Below, one piece after another: positions 51,979 to 61,500 of a DNA stretch of 64,000 bases. The stretch lies in contig NZ_JNIO01000002.1 of the NCBI RefSeq assembly GCF_000702545.1, positions 124,001-188,000 on the forward strand. The letters run 5' to 3'. The position numbers and the translations under genes are program-made. Source of the stretch: Selenomonas sp. AB3002 (GTDB taxonomy: Bacteria > Bacillota > Negativicutes > Selenomonadales > Selenomonadaceae). The notes beneath the pieces were generated by a model that was not told the origin of the DNA, ran no database searches, and saw only the letters and a program-made list of their open reading frames with translations. Each line of letters starts with the position of its first letter. Within the stretch, counting starts at the first letter, position 1.

Positions 51979-54543
51979 TTAGTCCACCAATTCGTAGCCT
52001 GCCTCGGTGATGACCTGGGCGAACTCCTCCCGGGCAATCTCCCGTTCAGCTGTCACCTTGGCCGTACCGGCTTCCAGGTTCACCTCCACAGCGGTAACTC
52101 CCGCCATCCCGGCCAGCGCATCATTTACATGCTTCTGACAATGGGCGCACATCATGCCTTCAATCTTAAGTTCCTTTTCCATAGTCTTTTCCTCTTCCTT
52201 TCTGTCATTTGCTGTTTCTTCAATTTTATCCTGATGAACTGCCGTCACTGCTGCCCCCTGCTCCGGCTTGAAATACCGCAGCCTCAGCGCGTTCATGACC
52301 ACGCAGACACTGGACATGCTCATGGCTGCCGCCCCAATCATGGGGGAAAGCTTGATGCCAAAGGCAGGATACAGAAGCCCTGCAGCCAGTGGAATGCCGA
52401 TGATATTGTAGATGAAAGCCCAAAACAAGTTTTCCTTGATATTGCGAATCACTGCCTGGGACAGCCTGATGGCACTCACTGCATCCAGCAGATTGCTGCG
52501 CATCAGTACCGCATCGGCACTCTCCATGGCCACATCCGTGCCGGCGCCAATGGCAATACCCAAGTCAGCCCGGGCCAGGGCCGGCGCATCATTGATGCCA
52601 TCGCCAATCATGGCCACCTTATGACCCTCTGCCTGCAGCTTTGCAATATGCTGCTCCTTGTGGGCCGGCAGTACCCCGGCAATGAATTTCCTGAGGCCCA
52701 GCCGCTGGCTGACAGCTTTCGCTGTGCGTTCATTATCGCCGGTGAGCATGATGACCTCCAGCCCCATAGCCGTGAATTTGCGGATAGCCTCGATGCTGGA
52801 AGCCTTTTCCCTGTCCGCCACCGCCATGAGGCCCACCAGTTCTCCCCCACAGGCAAAGAACAGCAGGGACTTGCCCTCATCTGCCAACTTTGTCACCAGT
52901 CGGCTATGAGGCGAAATATCTATGCCCTGCTCAGCCATGAAGTCTTCGTTGCCAGCCAGGCAGGGCTTGCCCTGCACCTGCCCTTTCAGACCCCGTCCAA
53001 TGACGGCCTGGAAGTCCTGCACTGCTGCCGGGGAAATCTTCTTGCTCCCGGCATAGGCCAGCACGGCTTCAGCCAGCGGGTGCTCGCTTTTCTGTTCCAG
53101 GCCTGCCGCCAGAGCCAAAAATTCCGTCTCCTCCATGGCGAAGACTGCCACATCTGTCACAGCAGGCTTGCCCTCAGTGATGGTGCCGGTCTTATCCATG
53201 ACCACCGTATCCACGGCCCGGGCAATTTCCAAAGCTTCCCCGGACTTGATCAGTATGCCGTTTTCCGCCCCCTTGCCCGTGCCCACCATGATGGCCACAG
53301 GCGTTGCCAGTCCCAGCGCACAGGGACAAGAGATGACCAGAATGGATATAGCGATGGAAAAGGCAAATTCCACGCTCTCTCCCAGTGCCAGCCACGCGCC
53401 CCCTGCCGCCAGGGCAATGAGAATCACCACTGGCACGAACACCCCGGCAATGCGGTCAGCCAGCCTGGCCATGGGAGCCTTGCTGGCGCTGGCTTCATCC
53501 ACCAGCCGGATGATCTGGCTGATGGTGGTATCGCTGCCCACCTTCTGGGCACGGAAATGTATCGCCCCCGCCTTGTTCAGCGTGGCAGAGGTCACCATAT
53601 CCCCGGCCTGCTTGAAGACTGGCAGGCTTTCACCGGTCAGGGCCGACTCGTCCACGCTGGTCTGACCCTCAAGCACCACGCCATCGGCGGGTATCCTCTC
53701 CCCTGGCCGCACGATAATCTCGTCCCCTGCCACCAGCTCCTCAACGGGCAGCAGGACTTCCCTGCCCCCTCGCAACACAGCAGCCTGCTTCGGAGCCAGT
53801 TCCATTAGCCTGGCCAGGGCAGCACCTGTTTTGCCCTTGGCCCTGGCCTCAAGATACTTGCCCACGGTAATCAGCGTGACAATCATGCCCGCCGACTCAA
53901 AGTAGAGATTGCGGCTGTATTCCGTCACCAGGGCCCAGTCCCCATGCCCCAGCCCCCATCCTATGCGGAACAGAGCGAAGGCACCAAAAACGGCTGCCGC
54001 CATGGAACCCATAGCCACCAGGCTGTCCATATTGGGAGCCCCCTGAAGTAGGTTCCTGAAACCATTGATATAGTATTTGCGATTTAGGTACATGATGGGC
54101 AGCAGCAGCAGGAATTGGGCCAAGGAAAAGGTCAGGGCATTCTCTGCGCCGTCAAACAGCTCCCGCACCAGCGCCGGCACCGGCAGTCCCAGCCAGGCCA
54201 ACAGCATCTGATGCATGGCAATATACATGATGGGAAAGAGAAACAGCACCGACCAAAGCAGACGCTTTTTCATGTCTGCCGCTTCTTTTTCCAGCGGCGC
54301 CGCCTCTTCCTTTTGGGAAACAGACTCCTGCCCCTTCAGGCTGGCGCCGTAACCGGCCTTTTCCACTGCGGCAATGATTGTCCCTGCGTCCAATTTCCCT
54401 TCATCATAAGACAGCTGCATGGAGTTGGTCAGCAGGTTCACGCTCACCCCCTCTGTGCCCTCCAGTTTCGCCACAGCCTTTTCCACCCGTGCCGAACAGG
54501 CTGAACAGGTCATGCCGGTTATGGTGAATCGTTCTTTTTTCAT
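51979..54543 (-). CDS. copA: Copper-exporting P1B-ATPase with HMA domains at both ends
   Basis: 854 aa. N-terminal HMA ([15 protein letters not shown], residues about 9-23), eight helices, [59 protein letters not shown]. After the last helix pair comes a hydrophilic linker and then a complete second HMA domain from about residue 790 ([20 protein letters not shown]). In most bacteria this C-terminal part is a separate CopZ chaperone, so it looks like a CopA-CopZ fusion. Cu+ export across the inner membrane. Seven bases after csoR. Probably regulated by CsoR. Confidence 0.93.
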   Translation of the reverse strand: MKKERFTITGMTCSACSARVEKAVAKLEGTEGVSVNLLTNSMQLSYDEGKLDAGTIIAAVEKAGYGASLKGQESVSQKEEAAPLEKEAADMKKRLLWSVLFLFPIMYIAMHQMLLAWLGLPVPALVRELFDGAENALTFSLAQFLLLLPIMYLNRKYYINGFRNLLQGAPNMDSLVAMGSMAAAVFGAFALFRIGWGLGHGDWALVTEYSRNLYFESAGMIVTLITVGKYLEARAKGKTGAALARLMELAPKQAAVLRGGREVLLPVEELVAGDEIIVRPGERIPADGVVLEGQTSVDESALTGESLPVFKQAGDMVTSATLNKAGAIHFRAQKVGSDTTISQIIRLVDEASASKAPMARLADRIAGVFVPVVILIALAAGGAWLALGESVEFAFSIAISILVISCPCALGLATPVAIMVGTGKGAENGILIKSGEALEIARAVDTVVMDKTGTITEGKPAVTDVAVFAMEETEFLALAAGLEQKSEHPLAEAVLAYAGSKKISPAAVQDFQAVIGRGLKGQVQGKPCLAGNEDFMAEQGIDISPHSRLVTKLADEGKSLLFFACGGELVGLMAVADREKASSIEAIRKFTAMGLEVIMLTGDNERTAKAVSQRLGLRKFIAGVLPAHKEQHIAKLQAEGHKVAMIGDGINDAPALARADLGIAIGAGTDVAMESADAVLMRSNLLDAVSAIRLSQAVIRNIKENLFWAFIYNIIGIPLAAGLLYPAFGIKLSPMIGAAAMSMSSVCVVMNALRLRYFKPEQGAAVTAVHQDKIEETANDRKEEEKTMEKELKIEGMMCAHCQKHVNDALAGMAGVTAVEVNLEAGTAKVTAEREIAREEFAQVITEAGYELVD

Positions 54544-54550
54544 CAGCCCC

Positions 54551-54874
54551 TCACCTCATCATCTTGCCCAGCAGCATCACCAGTTCATCCACCACCGCCT
54601 CGTCGCCATCACGGATATCGTGGACCACGCAGCTCTTGATATGCTGGGACAGCAGTTCCTTGTTGAAAGCCCCCAGGGCCGCTTGTATGGCGCTGACCTG
54701 GGTCATGATATCCACGCAATAGCGATCCTCTTCCACCATGCGGCGGATGCCCCGCACCTGTCCTTCAATGCGGTTGAGACGGGAGATCAGCCCTTTGTAT
54801 TCCCCGCCCTCCTTGTCACGATACTTGTGCCTTACCTCGGCACAGCCACAGCATCCTTCATGCGCTTGCTCCAT
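54551..54874 (-). CDS. csoR: CsoR/DUF156 family copper-sensing repressor
   Basis: 107 aa from ATG 54874 ([16 protein letters not shown] five bases upstream); the longer open frame has no such site. All-helical DUF156. The Cu ligands C-H-C fit the [17 protein letters not shown] Cys, the H of LLSQHIKSC and the following C. The N-terminal GCCGCAE is an additional Cys-rich stretch. Represses the copper exporter until Cu+ binds. First gene of csoR-copA. Confidence 0.92.
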   Translation of the reverse strand: MEQAHEGCCGCAEVRHKYRDKEGGEYKGLISRLNRIEGQVRGIRRMVEEDRYCVDIMTQVSAIQAALGAFNKELLSQHIKSCVVHDIRDGDEAVVDELVMLLGKMMR

Positions 54875-54900
54875 AACAGCCTCCCTGATAGTGTCCAAAA

Positions 54901-54943
54901 TATACCCCTTATAGGTATATAGATTATACCCATGAGGGGTATA
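54901..54943 (-). promoter_or_regulatory. Tandem CsoR-like operators
   Basis: Two palindromes with identical arms TATACC-N7-GGTATA at 54901-54919 and 54925-54943, 24 bases centre to centre, just before csoR. The TACC(C)...GGTA layout is what CsoR tetramers bind in other Firmicutes and actinobacteria. Confidence 0.7.
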
Positions 54944-54963
54944 TGTCAAGCACTTGCTTCCAA

Positions 54964-54992
54964 CAGAAAAGCCCTCACCCGCAGGTGAGGGA
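54964..54992 (-). terminator. Terminator of the ArsC-like gene
   Basis: CCCTCACC-TGCG-GGTGAGGG hairpin followed on the minus strand by CTTTTCTG, about 20 bases after the stop. Confidence 0.65.
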
Positions 54993-55009
54993 CAATCATA
55001 TAACGGTTT

Positions 55010-55378
55010 TCACTCAAACACTTCCAGCCACTCTTTTTCCTTGAAGCCCACCAGGACTTTGGCATTCCGCCCCTTTCCCACCAGGATAGGCCGCTTCACC
55101 AGCATGCCGTCCGTAGAGAGCAAGGCAAACTGCTCATCCTCGCTCATCTCTGGCAGCTTGTCCTTCAGCCCCAGTTCTTTGTACTTGACACCACTGGTGT
55201 TGAAGAAACGCTTCAGGGGCAGGCCGCTTTTCTTATGCCACTGGCGCAGTTCCTTCTCCGTAGGGTTATCCTCCTTGATATCCCTCACCTTCACCTCTAT
55301 CCCCTTATCCTTCAGCCACTGCTCCGCCTTCTTACAGGTGGTGCAGCGGGGATAGCAGACAAAAAGCAGTTCACTCAT
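55010..55378 (-). CDS. ArsC/Spx/YffB family thioredoxin-fold protein
   Basis: 122 aa. Starts MSELLFVCYPRCTTCKKAEQWL with the redox CTTC motif, followed by FFNTSGVKYKELGLKDKL and the family RPILVGKGR. Members include arsenate reductase and the Spx regulator. The CxxC and the lack of the downstream Arg/Cys set argue for an arsenate-reductase-like or YffB protein, but the activity is unproven. Next to copper/zinc resistance genes. Own terminator. Confidence 0.85.
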   Translation of the reverse strand: MSELLFVCYPRCTTCKKAEQWLKDKGIEVKVRDIKEDNPTEKELRQWHKKSGLPLKRFFNTSGVKYKELGLKDKLPEMSEDEQFALLSTDGMLVKRPILVGKGRNAKVLVGFKEKEWLEVFE

Positions 55379-55410
55379 ACTAACGCACTCCTCTCAAATA
55401 GCTTATGTGC

Positions 55411-56817
55411 CTAATCAGTACGTTCAGCCCTCATCTCTACTTTCCTTTTATACATGGCGCCATCTGCACGGCGGAATACATCTTCTACATTGGAATCCGT
55501 ATTTTTATTAAAATAAGCAACTCCTACGGCAGCAGAAGGTGCTTCCCAAGGCTTGACGTCTTCCCTGGCAGAACGCCTGCTTAAGTTTTCCTCAAAATTT
55601 GAAAGCAGCTTATCTGCATTTGCCAGGTCCGTTTTCTGAAGGATAACTACAAATTCATCGCCGCCTATCCTGTAGACAGGAGAATGGACAAATACATCGC
55701 ATACAACACCGCAGAAATTCTTGATAAGCATATCTCCATACTCATGACCATAGGTATCATTTATCTTCTTCAATAGATTAAGGTCCATCATGATGATGCC
55801 AAAATCATCCATGCTGCCGCTGGCTATCTTTTCATTGATGTCTTCCACTCTCTCATTATATGCAAATTTATTTTTCACACCAGTAAGAGAATCTGTATTT
55901 GCCAGGTATTTCATATGAGCTGTCTCTTTTTCAGCAGAAATGAGCTGGAGCATGTAGTTCTTGATATTTACTGTCATCTGACCGATGGTATTGCTTAAAG
56001 ACTCCACCTCATTCTTTATATCAAGATTTGGTTTCTCAAAATCAAGCTGATCGGGGGAACTTACGCACCTGCTCTGCTCAATGTATCTGATGGCGCTTTT
56101 TTCCAGCAATTCGATAGGATCTGTGATATTCCTCGAAGTCCAGACAAGAAATACATAAATGAATACAGCGCCGATAACAATGATTATCAAAAGGACATTA
56201 AGGGTCTTATACAGGATATCGCGGTACATCTGTGTCAGGTCTATATCGACTCCTAAAATCGCATAGGGAGCTCCCAGGGAATCACGCAGAGCATATAAAC
56301 CGCAATAGGAATGCCCCCAATAGCTTCTGCTCTCCATGAATACTATGTCTTTGGCGCTCATAGCCTTATGATATTCGTCTACTTCTTCCTTGGTATATTC
56401 ATCCTCTGTTATATCGCCGAGATACAGGTTTCCCTCTGTATTTTCATAGCGGTCATAATTATTTTCTGCACTCATGATGATCAGCACATGATTCCCGCCA
56501 TCTTCCTTCAAGGGCTTGATGATGTAAAGGTACTGCGGATTGAAATCCTCCTTGACATCATCCATGAAAGCCAGCAATTCCTTGTATTTCTCGCTTTCTG
56601 CTTTCGTGTCGGCGCAATGTTTCAAGTCATCATTATCAATATGGCCAATTACATAAGTAATTATATTTCTTATATGGACTTCGCTCTGTTCAAAAAAGAA
56701 CTCTCTGTAGCTGAAATATATACTGACACCAAGGCATAGGCACAATACCAATACAAAAGAAATACACCCGATTTTGACACTTCTCTTTAAGGGTCTTTGG
56801 ATTCTTTCATTTGCCAT
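55411..56817 (-). CDS. Membrane diguanylate cyclase with extracytoplasmic sensor and GGDEF
   Basis: 468 aa. TM1 about residues 16-38, a periplasmic sensor (about 40-195, TSYLYIIKPL..., ends PYAILGVDIDLTQMYRD, dCache-like), TM2 at LLIIIVIGAVFIYVFLVW, a HAMP-like linker and a GGDEF domain with YRIGGDEFVVIL. Makes c-di-GMP. I use ATG 56817; another ATG at 56838 would overlap ogt. More AT-rich and with longer sensor than the GGDEF protein at 4868. Confidence 0.87.
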   Translation of the reverse strand: MANERIQRPLKRSVKIGCISFVLVLCLCLGVSIYFSYREFFFEQSEVHIRNIITYVIGHIDNDDLKHCADTKAESEKYKELLAFMDDVKEDFNPQYLYIIKPLKEDGGNHVLIIMSAENNYDRYENTEGNLYLGDITEDEYTKEEVDEYHKAMSAKDIVFMESRSYWGHSYCGLYALRDSLGAPYAILGVDIDLTQMYRDILYKTLNVLLIIIVIGAVFIYVFLVWTSRNITDPIELLEKSAIRYIEQSRCVSSPDQLDFEKPNLDIKNEVESLSNTIGQMTVNIKNYMLQLISAEKETAHMKYLANTDSLTGVKNKFAYNERVEDINEKIASGSMDDFGIIMMDLNLLKKINDTYGHEYGDMLIKNFCGVVCDVFVHSPVYRIGGDEFVVILQKTDLANADKLLSNFEENLSRRSAREDVKPWEAPSAAVGVAYFNKNTDSNVEDVFRRADGAMYKRKVEMRAERTD

Positions 56818-56822
56818 AATAT

Positions 56823-57383
56823 TCACCATTTCACCCAATCTGTGACACCAGAGGAAATCCCCTTCTCCGTCACCCTATGCCCCTCCAGCCTCAGCAAAGC
56901 AATCTTATTCATCATGCCGCCGCCATATCCTGTCAGCGTGCCCTTGGCGCCGATTACTCTGTGACAGGGAATGATCAGGCAGATGGGGTTCCAGCCCACG
57001 GCACCGCCTACAGCCTGGGCTGACATCCTGGGCTTGTCCAGCCGGCGGGCCGCCTCCTGAGCTATTTCCCCATAGGTTGTCACCCTTCCATAGGGAATAT
57101 TCGCCACGATGTTCAGCACCACCTGCCTGAAAGGTGTAGCATTTTTTTCCTGATAAGGAGGCACAAAACCAGGCTCCCTGCCTCCAAAATATATATCCAG
57201 CCAGCGGCAGGTCTCTGCAAAAACAGGCAGACGCTGTTCCTTGCCTTTACTCCCCTGCCACTCATCATCTTGGCTCACAAAGTTCAAATCCGTAAGATAT
57301 GTCCCATCACTGCCAAGTAGCAGATTGGAAAAGCCTTCAGGAGTATGGTAGAAATATTTATACGTAAAAATCCCTCCAAACAA
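56823..57383 (-). CDS. ogt: Methylated-DNA-protein cysteine methyltransferase
   Basis: 186 aa. Suicide repair of O6-methylguanine. C-terminal domain: FRQVVLNIVANIPYGRVTTYGEIA, SAQAVGGAVGWNPICLIIPCHRVIG with the acceptor Cys in PCHR, and LTGYGGGMMNKIALLRLEG. The start codon is not clear. The only in-frame candidate near the expected N terminus is TTG 57383, but the good ribosome site (GGAGGG) lies just inside that frame, six bases before an ACG. Confidence 0.9.
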   Translation of the reverse strand: MFGGIFTYKYFYHTPEGFSNLLLGSDGTYLTDLNFVSQDDEWQGSKGKEQRLPVFAETCRWLDIYFGGREPGFVPPYQEKNATPFRQVVLNIVANIPYGRVTTYGEIAQEAARRLDKPRMSAQAVGGAVGWNPICLIIPCHRVIGAKGTLTGYGGGMMNKIALLRLEGHRVTEKGISSGVTDWVKW

Positions 57384-57464
57384 TCGCTAAGGCTTTATTC
57401 TCGACTGCTCCATTTGATTCCTGCCTGAGCAGCACATTGTTTCTAACTAATGTTCCTCATACCA

Positions 57465-57497
57465 AAATAAGAGGCCAGCCTATAATTGGCCAGCCTC
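57465..57497 (-). terminator. Terminator downstream of res
   Basis: 10-bp stem GAGGCTGGCC-(AATTATA)-GGCTGGCCTC with two G-U pairs, then TTATTTT on the minus strand. A second hairpin AACACC...GGTGTT with a T-run on + lies at 57503-57540; nothing upstream on + uses it. Confidence 0.6.
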
Positions 57498-57587
57498 CCC
57501 AGAACACCTTGCCTACTACGGGTTATACGGTGTTTTTTTAATTCTCTTCATTAACCTAAGATGTTGCACCACTAGCTTTTATCAAAC

Positions 57588-59139
57588 TCACATACCCAAA
57601 AGCTCATTGACCTGTCTGCCAATATCCCGTCCCTGTGCATCCTTGAGGGTGGCCATCAGGAACAGGCACTTTCCCTGGCTGGCTTCTGCCCATACATGGC
57701 CAACCATATCTTTTTCCTTGGAATCATCCGCTGTCACCAAATGACCGCCTTTGACCTCGATAGCCGCTACCCGGCCATCTGTCAGCTTGACCACAAAATC
57801 CGGATAAAAGTTATCTTGGTGGGTTGGCAGCCAAAAAGAGTTAAGAGTATCACGTGGAATGTTCCTGACCCATGTTTCCACCATTGGATGTGCGTCAATA
57901 TATTGGGCACATATCACTTCATCCTTTGAATCCATATCCCCTATGGAAGCATAGAAATGCTTTTGGAATTTCACCTTGCCACGGTAAAAACTCTTAGCAG
58001 GATAATGTCCCGGCCTAAAAGCCATTTGCACCTCCGGCGTCACTCTAGCTGCCTCACCTTCAAACAGAGTTTCCTGTACTCCCTGCTTGTAAGCCTCCTT
58101 GCGATTGATTTCTATCTGCTCCTTGAGTATTTTTGCCAGAACAAAACGAAAGCGCACCAAGTCTGCCATGGGCACTTTCTTGACCTGCACCTGATAGTCA
58201 ACAGCCTTACGCAGATAGTTTACCAAGTCGCCAAAGTCTAAGTCTAAAGCTGTTATCCGTCTGGACAGCCAGATAACCAACTTCTTTTCATCCCAATCTG
58301 TAATGCGCTCCAGTCCCAAGGGTCCTTCCTCTGAGCTGGAAAACTGTTCTGTAATCTTGCCGTCCAAAATATCAAATTCATAAACATGGCGACTTTCATC
58401 CACCACAAAGGCGGGCAACTCCGCGGAAAAACTTGATAGTGACCAGCCATCTGCCAGGCAGGCCTCCCGATCCGCCAGTTCTGCCCCATCCCCAAAATCA
58501 AGACAAAGCTGGGGGATGGCAAAGGTTACACCCTTGTCTACCATCCCTTTAGGCGGGATGTAAACATTTGTCCTTGATACAGCATACAAGGCTTCCTGTT
58601 GGTCATGAGGATTTTTGAAACACTCCGTCACCTGTTCCTGCAAATCACGCAGATTATCCTTATCTGCTTCCTTGATGGTGACTTTGTACTTGCCTGTCTG
58701 CTCCTCCTTCACAACTTCGGTTAAAAGATTAAGTGCCATATTGCCAGAGAAATCCGGGGCTTCTGTTGTATAGAATTCCAACGTGGCATTCTGCACATAT
58801 TCCTTTTTTTCATCCTCCAGCAAAGAAATCTGCGAGTTTGGCTGTACCGCCTCCTCTGTTTCTTCACGCTCGAACCCCATGTCTATAAGATTGTCTTTAA
58901 AGCTGCCCACGGCACTCATCCAACTGTCCACCGCCACATGGGCATAAGCCCGATTCAAGGCGTCATGCTGGCGCCGTTTGGCATAGGGCATCCTAAGCAC
59001 GCGTCCAAGAAGCTGCTCAGCATCTTTGCTGGAGTGGACCTTCGCCACACTGCAGAATACATAGGCAAAGGAGCAATCCCAGCCTTCTTTCAAGGCTTGC
59101 ACAGTAATGACGTAACGCACAGGGCAGGAAGGATCGAAC
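57588..59139 (-). pseudogene. res: Type III restriction enzyme Res, 3' part (cut by IS)
   Basis: C-terminal two thirds of a type III R-M helicase/endonuclease, 517 codons, no proper start (frame enters from the IS at 59139). Helicase motifs V-VI: RYVITVQALKEGWDCSFAYVF and AEQLLGRVLRMPYAKRR. The C-terminal nuclease PD-(D/E)xK is intact: FYPDFVVKLTDGRVAAIEVKGGH. A GTG at 59120 could start translation internally, giving a nuclease fragment without motor. Continues into the part at 60440-61488: deleting the IS and one AAC copy gives NLFDPSCPVRYVITV in frame, 865 aa in total. Confidence 0.9.
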
Positions 59140-59211
59140 TATAATGGGCCCATGAATTCAGACCAGTACTGAAAATTTTAAGAGTGCATGATATAGTATA
59201 GGTAACGAAAA

Positions 59212-59565
59212 TTGGAGGTTGCCATTATGCCAAGAAAAAAGTACACTGCTGAATTCAAGACCAAGATTGTTTTGTCAATTCTTCAAGGCGACAAGGAATT
59301 CAATGTCATCTGCTCTGAAAACGGCCTGAATCCAAACATGGTCAGAAAATGGAAGCAAGAATTCTTGCAGAATGCCTATCTCGCCTTTGGCGCAGACTCT
59401 GAGCGTAAGGCCGTTCAGAGGAAGGAGGACGACCTGAAGAAAAAGAATGACCAAATGCTAAAGACCATTGGTCAGCTTACGCTTGAACGCGACTTTCTTC
59501 AGGACTGCTTTCGCCAGGCTGGGGAGACCATCCCACGAATCCCGGAATATGATCCGAAAGGGTAA
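59212..59565 (+). CDS. IS3-family transposase OrfA
   Basis: 117 aa. Helix-turn-helix (RKKYTAEFKTKIVLSILQGDKEFNVICSENGLNPNMVRKWKQEFLQ) plus a leucine-zipper-like C-terminal helix (KKKNDQMLKTIGQLTLERDFLQD) used for dimerisation with OrfB. ATG at 59212 with GGAGG. Overlaps orfB by 17 bases. Confidence 0.9.
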   Translation: MEVAIMPRKKYTAEFKTKIVLSILQGDKEFNVICSENGLNPNMVRKWKQEFLQNAYLAFGADSERKAVQRKEDDLKKKNDQMLKTIGQLTLERDFLQDCFRQAGETIPRIPEYDPKG

Positions 59566-60376
59566 TGGTCTTTCCATACGCCGTCAGTGCGAGCTGCTGG
59601 GACTAAACCGCTCAAGCCTATATTACACGCCCACTGAACCAGATAAAGCTGCTGTCAAGCTTGATGAAGCCTTAATGGCACGTATCGACTACTGGCATAC
59701 CAGGTGTCCTTATCTCGGCTCTCGTAAGATTGTTGCCAAACTGCAGGAAGAAGGTTTTTCAGCCTGTCGCAAGACAGTACGGCGACTTATGCTGAAGATG
59801 GGCATCTATGCCGTTTACCCTAAACCTAATCTGTCCAAGCGCAATTTCAAGGAGTCTATCGTGCCTTATCTGTTACGCAATTATAATGTGTCTTTCCCCA
59901 ACCAGGTGTGGTCCATTGACATCACCTATATTCCGATGCCACATGGACACATGTATCTGACTGCAATAATTGATTGGTATAGCCGGCGGCTGGTCGGCCA
60001 TTATCTTTCAGATAGTCTGGAAGCAGAATCTGTCATTTATGCCGTAAAGGAAACCGTTAAGGCATGTGGCGTTCCAGCCATCATCAATTCAGACCAGGGC
60101 AGCCAGTTTACCAGTGATGACTACAAAGACCTGCTTCGTAGCCTTAACATCCGTCAAAGCATGGATGGCAGGAGCCGCTGGGCTGACAACATCATGATTG
60201 AACGCTGGTTTCGCAGCCTCAAAACGGAGCAGCTCTATCCTAACGAATACCGTACGCCAAGAGAGCTTCGCCGCCTGATCAACCAATACGTGGATGATTA
60301 CAACAATATACGTCCCCACGAGGCTTTAGGCTACAAGGTTCCTAACGAATTCTATTTTGGCTGCTTCGCTGCGTAG
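59549..60376 (+). CDS. IS3-family transposase OrfB (DDE)
   Basis: 275 aa from ATG 59549 inside orfA. HTH_21-type start (RRQCELLGLNRSSLYY), then the rve integrase core: WSIDITYIPM (first D), NSDQGSQFTS (second D) and ADNIMIERWFRSLKTE (E). It is in the +1 (or -2) frame relative to orfA rather than the -1 frame common in IS3, so separate initiation at the overlapping ATG seems more likely than a programmed -1 shift. Confidence 0.9.
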   Translation: MIRKGNGLSIRRQCELLGLNRSSLYYTPTEPDKAAVKLDEALMARIDYWHTRCPYLGSRKIVAKLQEEGFSACRKTVRRLMLKMGIYAVYPKPNLSKRNFKESIVPYLLRNYNVSFPNQVWSIDITYIPMPHGHMYLTAIIDWYSRRLVGHYLSDSLEAESVIYAVKETVKACGVPAIINSDQGSQFTSDDYKDLLRSLNIRQSMDGRSRWADNIMIERWFRSLKTEQLYPNEYRTPRELRRLINQYVDDYNNIRPHEALGYKVPNEFYFGCFAA

Positions 60377-60439
60377 GATACTCTGTTCACTGACACTCTT
60401 AAAATTTCAGGATGTGGTCTTGACAAGGGGCCCATTATA

Positions 60440-61488
60440 AACAAATTTACCTTGTCGAGCTCCCTCTGCTCCCCCGTAGCCACTGCTACCTGTTCTGCCG
60501 GAATACCATGCTCCTTAATAAGATAATTCCTAACGACTTCAACCGTTACCTCTTTATCTTTGTTTTCCGCCTGTATTAGCATAATAGGCCGCAGATACTG
60601 GGGCTCATTTTCCGCAAGTTTTTCCAAACCATTACGCCGTTCAATACCACTGTCAATAGCGCCCTGCCAGCTTTGAGCTTCCTCAAGCATCACTGGCAAC
60701 TTTATCATATCCTCAGCCTTTAGTTCCGAAGCAGTAACCTTATAGAGCACATTACTGTTATCTGCCGGAGTAGCTGTCAATTCTACAATGGCCGAAGGGC
60801 GAAGCCTCCTCAGCACTTCTTCTGATAGCTTGCTGGCATGATTGTGTGCCTCATCAATGATGATAAGAGGCCGCATAAAGCTAAGCAGGTTAGCAAAGGA
60901 ATGAAACATCTCCCCTGCCTCGTCCTTGTCAAAATAGTCCTGTGAAGGAATATCGCGGAAGCAGGCATCTAATGCCTCGTTAGTCTGGTAAACTTTACGT
61001 CCATCCTTGGACTTTACCCGAAAAGCTGCAAAAGTAGCTATGAAAACATTTGTCTTATCCCGCAAGTCCTGAGGCCGCAAGTGAGTAAAATCAGTAATGT
61101 CATAAACCCGCACATTGCCGCCAAACCTTTCATCCAGCACTCGACGGTTCTCTTTATGGGTACTTTGCAATACCTCCAAAGTTTGCTTGCGGATAATATC
61201 TGTAGGCACCAGCCATATTACCAGAGGATAATCCTGTTCCAAGTATTCCTCTGCCGCTACGCCAATGGCATAGGACCCCAAGAGAGTCTTGCCTCCCCCA
61301 GTGGGCAAGCGCAGGCAAATATAGGGGACATCTTCCAGCCCTTTGATACTCTTGTACTTTGCCCCATAACCTTGGGCATCCTGCTCTTTTGCAAAGGCCC
61401 GTGCAATTTTTCCATCCAGCCTTGCCGAGCCGAGAAAGGCCGCCAACTTTTTTAAGGCCGCTTCCTGATAGTTCTTTAACTGCAACAT
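60440..61488 (-). pseudogene. res: Type III restriction enzyme Res, 5' part (cut by IS)
   Basis: N-terminal part of Res from ATG 61488 (MLQLKNYQEAALKKL, GGAGG upstream). Walker A LPTGGGKTLLG at 61-71, DEAH box LIIIDEAHNH, motif III ELTATPAD. The frame reads into the IS and stops at 60352 after adding foreign residues. The last genuine residues are RELDKVNLF. Only 12 bases follow the mod stop, so mod-res was one operon. Confidence 0.92.
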
Positions 61489-61500
61489 GGCGCCGCCTCC

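Larger units (their letters stand above)
59140..60439 (+). mobile_element. IS3-family insertion sequence inside res (1300 bp)
   Basis: Ends are the perfect 12-bp inverted repeat TATAATGGGCCC / GGGCCCATTATA, with further imperfect matches over about 45 bp (both include AAATTTTAAGAGTG or close). Flanked by a 3-bp direct repeat AAC (59137-59139 and 60440-60442). Encodes orfA and orfB on +, opposite to res. Confidence 0.92.
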
